Below are positions 19,980 to 30,838 of a stretch of 64,000 bases of DNA, piece by piece. Below the pieces are notes generated by a model that was given only the letters and a program-made list of their open reading frames with translations, was not told the origin of the DNA and did no database searches. Positions within the stretch are counted from its first letter, which is position 1. Each line of letters begins with the position of its first letter. Source of the stretch: Yponomeuta sedellus (taxonomy: Eukaryota > Arthropoda > Insecta > Lepidoptera > Yponomeutidae); the NCBI GenBank assembly GCA_934045075.1, contig OW203732.1, positions 17,205,889-17,269,888 on the forward strand, read 5' to 3'. The position numbers were made by a program, and so were the translations under genes.

Positions 19980-20399
19980 AGTTCGATTAAAATGAAAATT
20001 CGTAGTCCAAGCCCTATTTGCTCCTTAACTAAGGCCGACTTGCACCGTCTTAAATGATTCTTAAGTCGCCATTAAATTTAAATAATATAAGACATTTCAT
20101 GTACAACAAGAAAGCTCAATAAATATCCTATCTAAATTTTGTATGAAGAATTTTAGTTAAATTATATTGGATATTAATTCTGTTTCATTGGCATATCTAC
20201 TACGTAGGTATTGCTTTAGGAATCTGCTATTCCAGTTATGACCTTAATTATCATGGAAGTTCCGTAGATTGACTAGTTCTATTTCCACTATAGATAGGTA
20301 TCGAGACACTGCCTGGTTTGTGTTGATCTACATTTGATATCTGATAATCCATCGTCACTACAGCCCCATAAGGTCCAATACACTAACTGCGCGCTAACT
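19980..20399. other. No gene recognised
   Basis: AT-rich spacer without repeat or coding signal that I can identify. Confidence 0.5.
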
Positions 20400-20531
20400 G
20401 AAGCGCTCGTGTCCTAGTCGAACAGAAAGATTGGTATCAATCACTTGAGTTAAGCAACAACATCTCGGTCAAGCGCAGGATGGGTGACCGTCCCGTGACT
20501 ACTGCTAGTGGCATTTTTCCTAGCGCTTTCT
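20400..20531 (+). mobile_element. 5S-derived SINE, head only
   Basis: Matches the 5S-like head of 3658-4021, including gagttaagcaacaacatctc and aggatgggtgaccgtcccgt, and stops after ggcatttttcctagcgcttt. The body and tail are absent. The A-box side (agttaagcaac) is closer to true 5S rRNA than the copy at 3658. Confidence 0.8.
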
Positions 20532-20539
20532 TGAGTCAA

Positions 20540-21785
20540 ATTCGCAGTGACGGCGTAAAAGTCGATGTGCTCTCGAGTGCGGCAACTGGACATCAATTAC
20601 AAAAAGCTGTGGAACGTATTATCCAAGCACGTTTCCATGTATGGTTAGGTGGCATTTTTCGCGCCCGGCGAAAGTTGTACTCATGCCTAAGTGTGGAGAC
20701 ATCCCCTGCCTTCTTCGACCACATTTGCATGGGTACCCGTTCTCGATAAAGGCACATTTTGAAAGAATCCGCTGAACGCTTAATGAACCTGTAATTATTC
20801 TAGCCGTAACATATATACGTTGGCTGATTATTTGATATTTTGGTGTTATTTGCTAAAGTCCACTATTATCCTATACCTAAGTTGGTACCTTCACACTGGT
20901 CCTTAGAGCATCTCACGCGTTGCTGAAATAAGGACAAAGAGAGGCACCATCAGAAGAGCCTTTAACAACATCTGCCTGGTCCCGATAGAAGAGGATTCTT
21001 AAACGAAGTTCAACCCCGGGAGTAGGTATGTCTATGAATAAGTGACGGGTGTCACTCACTTACTTTTCCTACTTCAATGAAAAATATAATACGTTTGCTG
21101 ATTATTTGGTATTTTGGTGTTATTTGCTAAAGTCCACAAATATTCTGTACCTAAGTAGGTACCTTCACACACAGTTATAATAAAAATAATTCACGCTCTT
21201 TTCCAATTATTACTTCTCGATAAGAGGAAAATTAATCTCTGGGAAAATTGTACTCCGTCCATCACTAGTAGTGCCGTGTGTACCTGTAAGTGTCATCAAG
21301 AGGACACCGTGTCACCTTCATTAAACGCGAGCCTATTACCCGTGTCATGTAATGAGCTTGTCGCCTGTTCTGGGGGTAGAGCGAAATAATTAAAATTGAT
21401 CCGACCCCTGCTTCCCTATTGTCTCGCGGTATTAGCCGCTTGTGACGTCACGGTTCGTACAGTCGGCTTTGGAAGTCGGTAGGGCCGTGCCCGACCAAAG
21501 ACAAATTTGATTAAAAAAATTTGAAAAGTTCTTCATAGTGGACGACAGAGGAAATACATAAAATTACTTGTATGAAATTGTGACAAATTTTCATTGGCCA
21601 GTAGTATTGACTTTAAACTTTGCCATAATACGCTAATCTAGTTTGGTTTTTGTGAAGGCTGACTTGCACTACTCCTTAACTAAGCATGTTGCTTTGCATG
21701 ATTGACGCTATGTGTAGTATTTAAATTGATTTTTTTGGAAGGATTCAAGTAAAAAACCGATTTAACCACATCTAAGACAGTGTTA
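20540..21785. repeat. Spacer with a dispersed 74-bp direct repeat
   Basis: The segment 20823-20896 recurs, diverged, at 21097-21170 (attttggtgttatttgctaa in both). An 89-codon frame (20480-20749) overlaps the SINE end and has no domain. Otherwise no feature recognised. Confidence 0.55.
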
Positions 21786-21787
21786 GA

Positions 21788-21955
21788 TGCTATAGGGACT
21801 GCCACTTGACACAATCCTGACAGATCACCTTTGCACGGAAGCGCTCGGAAAAATGCCACTAGCGGTAGCTCACCCATCCCGTACCTGACCGCGCCTGTTG
21901 TTGCTTAACCAAGTGATTGATTCTAATCACTCGATTCGCCTAGGCCACGAGCGCT
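21788..21955 (-). mobile_element. Composite: Z fragment joined to 5S-derived SINE head
   Basis: 21788-21832 is Z-family sequence (gggactgccacttgacacaa, then ctgacagatcacctt), and 21833-21955 is the 5S-SINE head in reverse (cggaaaaatgccactagcgg to aggccacgagcgctt). The abrupt join could be a chimeric retrotranscript or two insertions. Confidence 0.65.
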
Positions 21956-21957
21956 TC

Positions 21958-22095
21958 TAATCGCGCTTCTAAACGAGTCTAATCGGGATTATTTATTAGG
22001 TAAAACTTTATTACCTTAATTCCGACGTCTCGGTGAATTGACGTTTTTAAATAATCGCTAACGGGTATACCGTTTAAGATATAACTATCATTAGT
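21958..22095. mobile_element. A-family foldback element, short degraded copy
   Basis: Holds aacgagtctaatcgggatta, ttattaggtaaaac and the reverse arm aataatcgctaacgggtata, with the centre mostly lost. A Z-family tail (gggatacaggcgtgaggtta) follows at 22120-22145. Confidence 0.6.
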
Positions 22096-22169
22096 GGCAG
22101 CCCTAGTCTATGCATACCTATGGGATACAGGCGTGAGGTTATACGAGTATTATGTGTTTATGTTATAAT

Positions 22170-22615
22170 AGTGCAACTCGGCCAATGTCATAAGATAAGT
22201 ATCTGTTAGCATTTTAAAATTTCGTTTAAAAATAATATTACTTCTGCACATTATCCACCGACTGTACCAAGTATTAATGTGTGCCCTAATTAAACTCGCC
22301 TTTGTACCGCCTACGCGAAGGCACAGGTGAATGGGGCTCTCTGATTACGCGGAATGACAAGCTGATGGCCGCTGTCCACACGCCCATTGTGGCGCGGACC
22401 CGTCAACAGGATTTAAATTACGTTTTGTGGATGCTGGGTTGGAATTTTCGGTGGGTCATCCTTTCTCTATCGTATTGTCGTTGTAAAACTGGGCCCTGGG
22501 GCATAAACATGACTTTTATGTCAGATTGTCTGATAAATTAATGTAACGAATTCTTCCGGTTTCTTATACGCTAATTTGTTAATCTGCTGTTGTAATCAAT
22601 TGTCAGTACAACAAT
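22170..22615. other. No gene recognised
   Basis: Mixed composition. A 79-codon frame (22302-22541) has no motif that I know. Confidence 0.45.
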
Positions 22616-22617
22616 TT

Positions 22618-23195
22618 TCAACTCCTTCCTGAGCTCAGTGTCTGCTACAATAAATCAGCTTATATTCATCAAATCCTCAGAAATCCTTTATCAACAACGG
22701 TTGCTCTAAGTCAACAAGAAACTCGACTAACAATATAAGTCGGACAATATGTATTGTCTCCTTTATTTCCATGATAATTAAAATCCTTTCCAAAGCTCAG
22801 TGTCTGGAACAATACGTCAGCCCATATTCATCGAATCCTCGGGAATCCTTAATAAACAATCATCGCTTGAAATTTCACTATCAACAACATTCGGACTATA
22901 TTCACTGTATCCTTTAGTTCCACTTGCTCCAAGTTAACAAGAAATTGCTCCAAGTTAACAAGAAACTCCACTATCAACTTCAGTCGGACAATATGCCTTC
23001 TTTATTTCCAGCATAATTTAAATCCCTTCCAGAGCTCAGTGTCTACTACAACACGTCAGCCCATATTTATCGAATCCCCCGGCAACCCTCAATAAACAAT
23101 CATCGCTTGAAATTCCACTATCAATATCATTCGAATAATATGCACGGTCTCCTTATTTCCATGATAATTTCAGCTCCTTTCCGAGCTCAATGTCG
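22618..23195. repeat. Diverged tandem repeat, units about 150-240 bp
   Basis: The anchor agctcagtgtct (or a close form) recurs at 22632, 22794, 23033 and 23184 with conserved order between anchors: cagcccatattcatcgaatc, aaacaatcatcgcttgaaat, tcggacaatatg, ttatttccatgataat. The long unit has an internal duplication of tgctccaagttaacaagaaa (about 22928 and 22946). Old, locally expanded array. Confidence 0.75.
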
Positions 23196-23199
23196 CTAT

Positions 23200-24640
23200 C
23201 GGCAGACGTCCCCTCGTTTATTATTCTCGCAAGTAATCAATATGCACTAAACATGTCTAAGCCCGCACACTGGGTAGGGGTGTCTATTTATCATCTGAAC
23301 TGGCCGCGGTACTATTGGTTCTCGATCTTATGCAAGTGTTTTTTGAAGTGAATACTTTTTTAGTCGTATATTTTCGGAAGAATGAACGAAATTGAAGGGT
23401 CACACTCGGGTCGGTGCCGCTGAATCTTATTACTCGGCTCTAGTCGGTCGGTACCGCTGCTTCGCATGGTCATTTTGTTTTAGAAAATCATATAAGTTTT
23501 CATTTCTATTGTGTGGTCATAGGCACTAAGCCGTAGCTTGAAATGTCTGATCGCGATCTGGAAATTTCATCAAGAAAAAGAAGCCCTAAAATGGTGGCTT
23601 AAATATACAGAAGTTTCGTAGACGTGCCACAGACAGCAAATTGGTATCGTTGCAGGAGTTCTTGATGTAGAATAAAAAAAATGTGTAGGACTTCAATTAT
23701 GTGGTTTTATTTCAATAATAAACAGAAATTTTAGATAGAAAACACAATAAAAGATAATTTCACAAGTTGAATAATAAATTTGATATTGATGCTGTAAATT
23801 ATAGGGTTTCGTCAAAGGTAAGTAGAAATGAAGTGATGAAGATTCAAAAGCAATTTAGAGTGGATGAAGTAATTTCAAATTTTGATTACAAAATGATAAG
23901 ACTGAAAGAAAATATCAAAAATAGTATAAAGAGATTTACACCGTTCCGCTGTGTCAAGTTCCTGATGGCGGAGGATCGAAGTTTTCTTCCCAACTATTAA
24001 TTATAAGTTAATAAAATAGAGTTAAAAGCATTACTATAGCAAAACATTTATTTTTAAGGTCAAAAGTTGTAATTTGAGACCTCTAATTTAACGTACATTA
24101 GCAACTCGGAATCACAAAATGTGGAAGGCTCCCAATGTTCTCAGTGCAGTCGATTCGTGGTGGATAGGCACTGGTTCTCGTTTAAGGAGAACATCCATAG
24201 TACCCCAGCAAAAGCGGCAGAAGCACCTCAGTTCTGTTCTCCATCGACAACGCACGATATGATATATGGTGCGATAAACCGCTCGGGAGTAATGCTCGAT
24301 CATTTAATTTGTTAGCCCGCGTCGTGTATTGAAATTCCGACGTTTTAGTGCCTTGTTTCTGGCTAGCGTGGTTTTCGGGTCTGTTAAATGTGCATTGACC
24401 GACTGTTTTAGCGCTGCTTGTAGCGGAAGTTATTAGAACTACATTATAAAGTTATATTGCGCTGCGTGCAAGAACGTGGCTAAAACATCCTTGGTTGCGT
24501 GTGACCGTAAGATCTTGTTAATTTGCTCTAGAAAGCCCGTAACTGAGAAAAAATGCTGATTACGGATTGGAATTGGATGGAAATTGTAAGAAAGTGGTTT
24601 ATTATAAAGAAATGTGCGCCTTCTATCAGAAGCCTTAGGG
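23200..24640. other. No gene recognised; small unidentified frames
   Basis: A 19-codon frame starts at 23543 (MSDRDLEISSRKRSP). A 77-codon frame lies at 23767-24000 (MNNKFDIDAVNYRVSSK start, charged, no motif). Either could be an exon relic of a mobile element, but nothing supports a gene. Confidence 0.4.
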
Positions 24641-24644
24641 CTGC

Positions 24645-24765
24645 TTCAAAAACTTGTGACAGTAAGACCAGTCAGTTGTCTTGCAACCCTCCAATAATCC
24701 GGACTTGGCCCCCGTGGTGAAGTACGGCTTATGCGTTCCTCATGGAAGAGCCCCGCGAAGAGCTC
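24645..24765 (+). mobile_element. 5S-derived SINE, 3' part
   Basis: Diverged body and tail: gacagtaagaccagtc, tgcaaccctccaataatccg, gacttggcccccgtggtgaa, ttcctcatggaagagcc. Confidence 0.65.
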
Positions 24766-24769
24766 CCTA

Positions 24770-26220
24770 TTTGAGTAATTATTATTTTTGTTCATATAGT
24801 TTATCAGATTAAGATTGATCTCACAGAATGCGGTGGCTCGATAGACGAGGTCATGAATAGGGCGAACTCCAAAGAGAAAATAAGCAACGCTGCAAGCACC
24901 ACCACGTAGGACTAAAGCTGTGAACAGAAAGAAATAGACAGAGAGTTTATCGTTCTTTCCAATACCTAGGCCTATAATGACCTTTCATATGGCATAGAAA
25001 AGATTAATTTCGTTCGTAGTTATCTTCATAGATGTTCATAGTAAAAGTTGCTGATATTGTTATAGGACCCAGGATTTCCTATTTACTTATAATATCTTGG
25101 AATAAACTAAATATTTTTCCAATCCTATTATATTGTTGCGTTCTTGGTAATGAGGTCTTCACTAGCTCCGGTTCAGCGAACATTGATTTTTACCACTCTT
25201 GGCTTCAATCCAATAACTTGGCTCTCTTCAATTTATTTGGCCGTAGACCTCCTTAGTTGTTGCGTAACCATTGTTGGACCGCCTAGTGATAGCGGGTAGA
25301 ACATTATTACAATAGTTCTCCTTATTTCAGTCGCGAGAAAAGGAAACGCAAAAGTTCGGATCAAGGACAATTTCTTCTTTAAACTCGAAACGTATGGACA
25401 GTTTCACACAGGCTGCTATTAATTCTCTCACCGATTTTAGATTTCTTCTGGATTTCCACCTTTGACGAAACACTACTGACAATTTTTACCTTAAAAATTA
25501 CCTATTATTTCTGTTTAAGACGAAGTGATCACGTAACTTCATAGAAATAAGGGTCAATATCCCACCTGCACAACTAATTCACTTCACCGCCGTAGCGCTG
25601 GGGCAGCGCTACGGCGGCGCTAAATTACTGGATACGAATACGGTAGATGTGGATCGAACTCACGTGCGAACGACGCTAGTGAATAGCACGGCTGAACAGA
25701 ATTTTAAAATAAACATTGTTCTGAAGTCATATATTTTTTTATTAATAACCGCAAAATCTGTTTCAAGAATACTTCATATTATAAGATTTTTGAGAATCCG
25801 AAAAGTTCTAAAAATATTGTTCTCGATTTATTTCTTGAACTATCTTGAGTTTCTCTTTCTTAAATTCTGTGGTATAAAAGCAATGCCGCTTCAATCTAAG
25901 TTTGACACAAGTTTCCAATAATTTACCTACTTAATCTAGGTATCTAAATGCAATTCTATGCAATTTGGAAGCCGAGAGACGCTTCTGTGTCTTTTTTTCT
26001 ATTTCAGCTCATTCTTTGGAACTAGGCAACAGACCGAATGGAAATTTCTCCGAAGACTTATGAAAGTCGTGAAAAACTTGTTCTGAACGTAATTGACTGT
26101 CGAAAGTTATAATTGTGTAGATATAAGTTTAAGGCTAGACTTAGTGATGTTACCTCACTTCTTTTGTTACATCCTGTAATAAAATCTTTATATCTATCCT
26201 GATAGACATTACTGCGGCAA
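24770..26220. other. No gene recognised apart from a GC hairpin
   Basis: AT-rich. Frames at 25032-25256 and 25649-25921 have no recognisable domain. A perfect GC-rich hairpin at 25587-25617 is listed separately. Confidence 0.45.
25587..25617. other. Perfect GC-rich hairpin, 13-bp stem
   Basis: ccgccgtagcgct pairs exactly with agcgctacggcgg around a five-base loop (ggggc), isolated in AT-rich DNA. It has no following T run typical of a pol III stop. Function unknown. Confidence 0.8.
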
Positions 26221-26224
26221 GATG

Positions 26225-26312
26225 AAGACAGGGCGCTATGGTGCTCATTAGGGGAGGGCTATGTCCAGCAGTGGACTACATAATATAGCCTGAAGAAGAA
26301 GAAGAAATTACT
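26225..26312 (+). mobile_element. RTE-like LINE 3' tail
   Basis: About 85 bp of the tail shared with 2505-2550 and 52400-52493: gcgctatggtgctcattagg, gggagggctatgtccagcag, then tatagcctgaagaagaagaa. Confidence 0.75.
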
Positions 26313-26838
26313 GTTTCAGGAATACCAAGTTTAACAGGAAGATAATACTGTTAGCCTTAAGTTTACCTCTGTATTTTACACTTTTAATGGTGTAAGAAAA
26401 CATTTTAATAAAAGTGGATGGGCGGTGGCGGATTACACGGCCGATGCTTTCTCGTGAAAAGTCTATAAATAAGCGTTAATTTTTAGATCATACTGCGCAA
26501 TGTGTTACGGGGCATTGGCGCCATCTAGCGGCACGATTTAAAAGGATCTGAGTAATGGCTACCCTGCTCTACTCAACGATATATAAGTGCATTCCACATG
26601 ACACGTATTTACAGAGTCAGAGCCTTCGCCGAGGCCACATGTTTTCGTTCCATGCGGTTTTAGCCAGTGACCCCCTACTACCGAACTGAACGACCTTTCA
26701 CGTCAAGAGTGAGAAGGAATACCAAAAGTAACAGCTTCTTAAAAGGAAAGGCTCTAGAGGTCGGAACATCGGACGTAAAGCAGGTTACATCCACATTTGA
26801 TGACATTCCCGACCTTCGCACTAAGCGATTTTCATCAT

Positions 26839-27620
26839 TTAAAAACCTATTTAGAGGCTAAAAAATTCACCCATGCCGGGATTCGAACCCGCAACCTCTG
26901 GCTATCCGTGCCAGCGCTCTACCAATTGAGCCAATGGGCGACTCACAGCATCAGTGAAATTTCGAACCTCTTTACACTATTCTCTGTATTACGTACAGGC
27001 AGCGACATCTGACTTAAGCAAATTTCATTACTTATAGCCCCGACTACCTACTTTGCAGTTAGGTTTAACATCGGAACGATATCACTGTTACATGATTATA
27101 CTATTTTTATTTTTAATGCACTAACCCGTGCTAAGGAACAAATTTAAAAACCTATTTAGATGCTAAAAATTTCACCCATGCCGGGATTCGAACCCGCAAC
27201 CTCTGGCTATCCGTGCCAGCGCTCTACCAATTGAGCCAATGGGCGACTCACGTGACTTTAGAGGCTAAAAATTTCACCCATGCCGGGATTCGAACCCGCA
27301 ACCTCTGGCTATCCGTGCCAGCGCTCTACCAATTGAGCCAATGGGCGACTCACGTGACTTTAGAGGCTAAAAATTTCACCCATGCCGGGATTCGAACCCG
27401 CAACCTCTGGCTATCCGTGCCAGCGCTCTACCAATTGAGCCAATGGGCGGCTCACGGCATCAGTCACGTGAGTCGCCCATTGGCTCAATTGGTAGAGCGC
27501 TGGCACGGATAGCCAGAGGTTGCGGGTTCGAATCCCGGCATGGGTGAGATTTTTAGCCTCTCAATAGGTTTTTAAATTTGTTCCTTAGCACGGGTTAGTG
27601 TATTAAAAATAAAAATAGTA
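26839..27620. mobile_element. F-family concatemer, copy F3 (782 bp, one TSD)
   Basis: Bounded by gattttcatcat at 26827-26838 and 27621-27632. Reading along the plus strand: one reverse-oriented tRNA-like unit with its 170-bp spacer and tail; then three tRNA-like units repeating at exactly 102-bp spacing (ttcacccatg at 27171, 27273, 27375), also reverse; then, after about 27455, one forward-oriented tRNA-like unit with the normal tail (cacgggttagtgtattaaaa). The forward unit folds as a cloverleaf: acceptor CGCCCAT/ATGGGTG, D arm, anticodon arm CTGGC-ACGGATA-GCCAG, T arm with TTCGAAT. The 99-codon plus frame here is translated repeat. Confidence 0.9.
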
Positions 27621-27724
27621 GATTTTCATCATCATTCGTAATGCGCACGGCCAAAGTGTGGAATACCTTGCCGACATTTATCACCTGAATCTCTTTGAGA
27701 TGCATGTGAACAGGCTTCTTCTGG

Positions 27725-27990
27725 ACCAACTCGCTCCATTCTAGAACTCTGTCTTGACTTAACGACTGCCATCTAAGGCCTGCGACTTGGCTTGACGACT
27801 GTAATCTATCGACGGCAGCCGGCACCAACTGCTTAGCGTGCCTTCCGAAGCACGGTACCGCTCGGAAAAATGCCACTAGCGTTAGTCATAGTCGGCCACC
27901 CATCCATGCACTGAACACGCCCTATGTTGCTTAATCTTTGTGATCATTTAAGATCACTCAGGCGGCCGGGGCTATGAGCGATGCTAGCCT
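27725..27990 (-). mobile_element. 5S-derived SINE, variant copy
   Basis: Reverse copy with gacggcagccggcaccaact, cttagcgtgccttccgaagc, cggaaaaatgccactagcgt and tgttgcttaatctttgtgat. It shares the variant gttagtcatagtcgg with the copy at 40637, suggesting a subfamily. The A-box side is worn. Confidence 0.7.
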
Positions 27991-28117
27991 ATATAGGGTC
28001 TTTACCTCCTCATAAAAAACTAAGAATTTCACCACAGTAATTTTCAATGAGTTTTTACGAAAAATTCTTTTATGATGTTGGTCGCCTGTTACTTGTTAAC
28101 TTCTAAAGCCTACTTAG

Positions 28118-28200
28118 CCGTTACGTTACGTTACGTTACGTCAGGTCACGTCACGTCACGTCACGTCATGTCACGTCACGTCACGTCACGTTATGTTATG
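28118..28200. repeat. GTTAC/GTCAC pentanucleotide array
   Basis: About sixteen units that change from GTTAC to GTCAC and back to GTTAT, consistent with local unit conversion. Confidence 0.9.
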
Positions 28201-28303
28201 TAAAGTCAAGACCTGTAAAAAACTTAAATAAAAGAAAAATTAAGACAAGCAATAAGATCCTAATTTCAATGGTATAACTAAATATAACTTACTGTAACTA
28301 AAT

Positions 28304-28831
28304 AAAAAAACCGGCCAAGTGCGAGTCAGACTCGCGCACCGAGGGTTCCGTACAAACCTGTATTATAGACCTTAGTATTTGGTATGAATTTCAATTTAAT
28401 ACCTCTACGCGTTTATGAGGAAATGGGTAGTAAGTTTAAAATTATTAAAAAAAAATATATTATGAGATGCAACTAAAAATTTATGGTTTTCGTAATTTTT
28501 CTTTTATCTATGCTATAAGACGTTGCTTCGTACCAAATTTCAAGATTCTGAGTTCACGGGAAGCACCCTGTAGGTTTTGATTCCCTTGCAAATGTCGAAA
28601 ATTTGCGGCATAAACGGCTGTATCTTTTGATTGCGTTGGCTTAGAAGTTTGATTTTTTCACAGCTTCAAGGGACAGTAGACCTAAGTAATTGATATAAAT
28701 TTCAGCTTCATACCTCCACGCGTTCCTGAGAAAAAGGGTCTTGACAGACGGACGGACGGACGGACAGACGGACAACAAAGTGATCCTATAAGGGTTCCGT
28801 TTTTTCCTTTTGAGGTACGGAACCCTAAAAA
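28304..28831. mobile_element. Common lepidopteran interspersed repeat
   Basis: Starts aaaccggccaagtgcgagtc, then actcgcgcaccgagggttcc. It carries a gacggacggacggacagacg run near 28748 and ends agggttccgttttttccttt, tgaggtacggaaccctaaaa. The ends are related (agggttccgt versus acggaaccct). I recognise this as a very abundant repeat of moths and butterflies, probably non-autonomous. The class is not settled by what is visible. Confidence 0.75.
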
Positions 28832-29112
28832 CTAATGAAATCCTTAATTAATGAAAGTTTAGTCTACATTCAGAAACTGTTGGGTTAGCGCGCCAACGGG
28901 ATTGACCTAAACGACAGAACCAAGGAAAAGGCAACATTTCATAGACCGTACTTGCAACTATGAAATTTTAAGACCCCCAGTAACATTGTTCGAGCCGTGT
29001 TAAGTCGTGTTAGTGTCCAATAGAGTCTCTCATAGGACAGGCGGCGGCAAGTGAAGCATTCTCTTTTTAAGCTGAAGTCATTATTATAATTGAATAGCTT
29101 TTCGTTAAGCAA

Positions 29113-29396
29113 ACTCTATCTGTCAGGACCGTGGCAAGTGGAAGTCCCTGGTCTCTGCCTACCCCTCTGGGATACAGGCGTCAGGTTACGTATGTATGTA
29201 TGTATGTATGTATGTATGTATGTATGTATGTATGTATGTATGTATGTATGTATGTATGTATGTATGTATGTATGTATGTATGTATGTATGTATGTATGTA
29301 TGTATGTATGTATGTATGTATGTATGTATGTATGTATGTATGTATGTATGTATGTATGTATGTATGTATGTATGTATGTATGTATGTATGTATGTA

Positions 29397-29429
<33 letters not shown>

Positions 29430-29430
29430 G
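29113..29430 (+). repeat. Z-family retroposon running into (TATG)n and (TG)n
   Basis: 29113-29186 is Z-family sequence (caggaccgtggcaagtggaa, gtctctgcctacccctctgg, gatacaggcgtcaggttacg). About 209 bp of TATG (29189-29398) follow without a break, then a TG run and two more TATG units. Long YVCM or IHT frames on both strands are artefacts. Confidence 0.92.
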
Positions 29431-29531
29431 ACTCTATGCCCAGAACTCTGCAGTTACGTGACAATTACATAATCTAGCTCAAGAAACGTTAGTAAATTCC
29501 TTAATCTTGACTCCTACACCAAGTTAATTAT

Positions 29532-29560
29532 CTTGTCTTTCTTGTCCACAGGTAAGTTAG
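29532..29560 (+). promoter_or_regulatory. Candidate recursive splice (ratchet) site
   Basis: A pyrimidine-rich run (tcttgtctttcttgtcc) leads to CAG joined directly to GTAAGT (AG 29550-29551, GTAAGT 29552-29557). An acceptor abutting a donor with no exon is the arrangement of ratchet sites in long insect introns. A second GTAAGT at 29602 could instead make it a 50-bp exon. No transcript evidence here. Confidence 0.35.
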
Positions 29561-29734
29561 CGCCAAGTGTCAGGTGTGATATCAACAAATGGCATCTAGC
29601 CGTAAGTATAATTCAACAATTTATTTTGCAACTTGATTGTCTCGGGTTCGAACTGAGCAGAGCTATTCAACGCTGTTTTTGTATCAAGTTATGATATTGA
29701 TTTACTTTTATTATACTAACATTTTTTCAGCCTA

Positions 29735-30020
29735 TATACGTTCCACTGCGAAGCACAGGACTTCTCTCTAATTACCACGTTTACCCACCGCGGATTGGTA
29801 ATTTTAAGAGATGAGGTATCGGGGCGGTAGAACTGTGGGTACAACACAGGCCTCTCTATCTGTAGGTCGTGGGTACGAAGCCATTATACCAATGAGTGTG
29901 ATTTTATAAATAACGTACATTTGTGAAGATAAAGTAGCAATTCCACCCCATAAAACATCGTGAGGAAACCTGAGTGTCTGACGTGCACTAACACGTGTAC
30001 CAATAATAAATATTTCAGTG
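29735..30020. mobile_element. Two B-family SINE pieces back to back
   Basis: 29735-29815 is the reverse-oriented tail (ccactgcgaagcacaggact, accaccgcggattgg type). From 29815 a forward-oriented worn head and body follow: ggtcgtgggtacgaagcc as B-box remnant, accaatgagtgtgatttt, acatcgtgaggaaacctgag. Confidence 0.6.
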
Positions 30021-30534
30021 TGGGTAACAAGATCCAATATTGTTTCACATTATAAAATTATACAGTCGTACGATATTTCGGCAAGCAATTACCGCACAAT
30101 TAAATAATTTACAGAGCAGCTCGATAGCGCAGCTGGGAATTCAGAGCTAACCAGCGTTGATTTTATATCAGACATTTTCATGAGTTATTAACACTTTCCT
30201 TGTACTAATAACCGGAGTTTTCGTTGATTGTTCTTGTAGGTTATTCCAGTCTACTTTCTTCATAGTAGACTTGCAGAAAAGACCCAGGCAGGGTCGCCAT
30301 GAAATATGATGATCTCGGGTCGTTGGTCCGAAGGGGTTGCTTGAGGTAAAATGCAGGCTTTAAGTTTATCAGTTAACCTTCGAATTTCAAATGAACAGCG
30401 TAATAATCATATAAGGTATTAAATTGCAAAAAATAAAACTTATTGCTAACTAAACACTACGTAATTATATGCACACACAAACATTACGCTTTCATTTTGT
30501 ATGTTTTGTTTGTGCACAAGTCTACTTCGTTCTC

Positions 30535-30642
30535 TAATGTATTAGTCCTGTCCATAAAAAGGTGGTCTGGAAGAGATCACTTTTAGTGATAAGACCGCCG
30601 TCTGTACTCTTAGGTGTAGAAATATCTGTATAATTTCCATTT
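30535..30642 (+). mobile_element. LINE 3' UTR fragment
   Basis: ggtctggaagagatcacttt, tagtgataagaccgccgtct, then tgtaatttcc-type sequence, a 3' end also seen at 34195-34320, 51603-51790 (reverse) and 58150-58330. Confidence 0.65.
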
Positions 30643-30649
30643 TTATTTA

Positions 30650-30838
30650 CAACTAGCTGCCCCAGCGAACTTCGTACCGCCTACCATCGATTCTTTAATA
30701 TTTCTCTCCGTAAGAACCATCCTCGTACTTCAAGGAATATTCTAAAAAAATAATTAGTCGGTTAATCGGTTCAGCTGTTCTCGAGATTTGCGCTTACCAA
30801 CACATTCAGCGATTCATTTTTATATTATAGATAAAGTG
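30650..30838. mobile_element. H-like repeat subfamily
   Basis: Starts caactagctgccccagcgaa, then cttcgtaccgcc, and ends tttttatattatagataaag: the same end logic as the H family (ctag...tataatat) but a different middle. Confidence 0.55.

Noticed and set aside
23767..24000. 77-codon ORF as a gene
   Set aside because: AT-rich, no motif, no related copy; chance length for this composition.
26841..27460. CRISPR-like or ordinary satellite array
   Set aside because: Regular 102-bp spacing but no unique spacers, tRNA-like units, a eukaryotic setting and a flanking TSD.
27468..27545. Functional tRNA gene
   Set aside because: It folds as a cloverleaf, but the anticodon loop ACGGATA lacks the invariant U33, the T stem has a G-G pair, it reads as GGA (Ser) without a long variable arm, and it is part of a dispersed retroposon.
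29090..29477. Several about 100-codon ORFs on both strands
   Set aside because: Translation of the TATG microsatellite.
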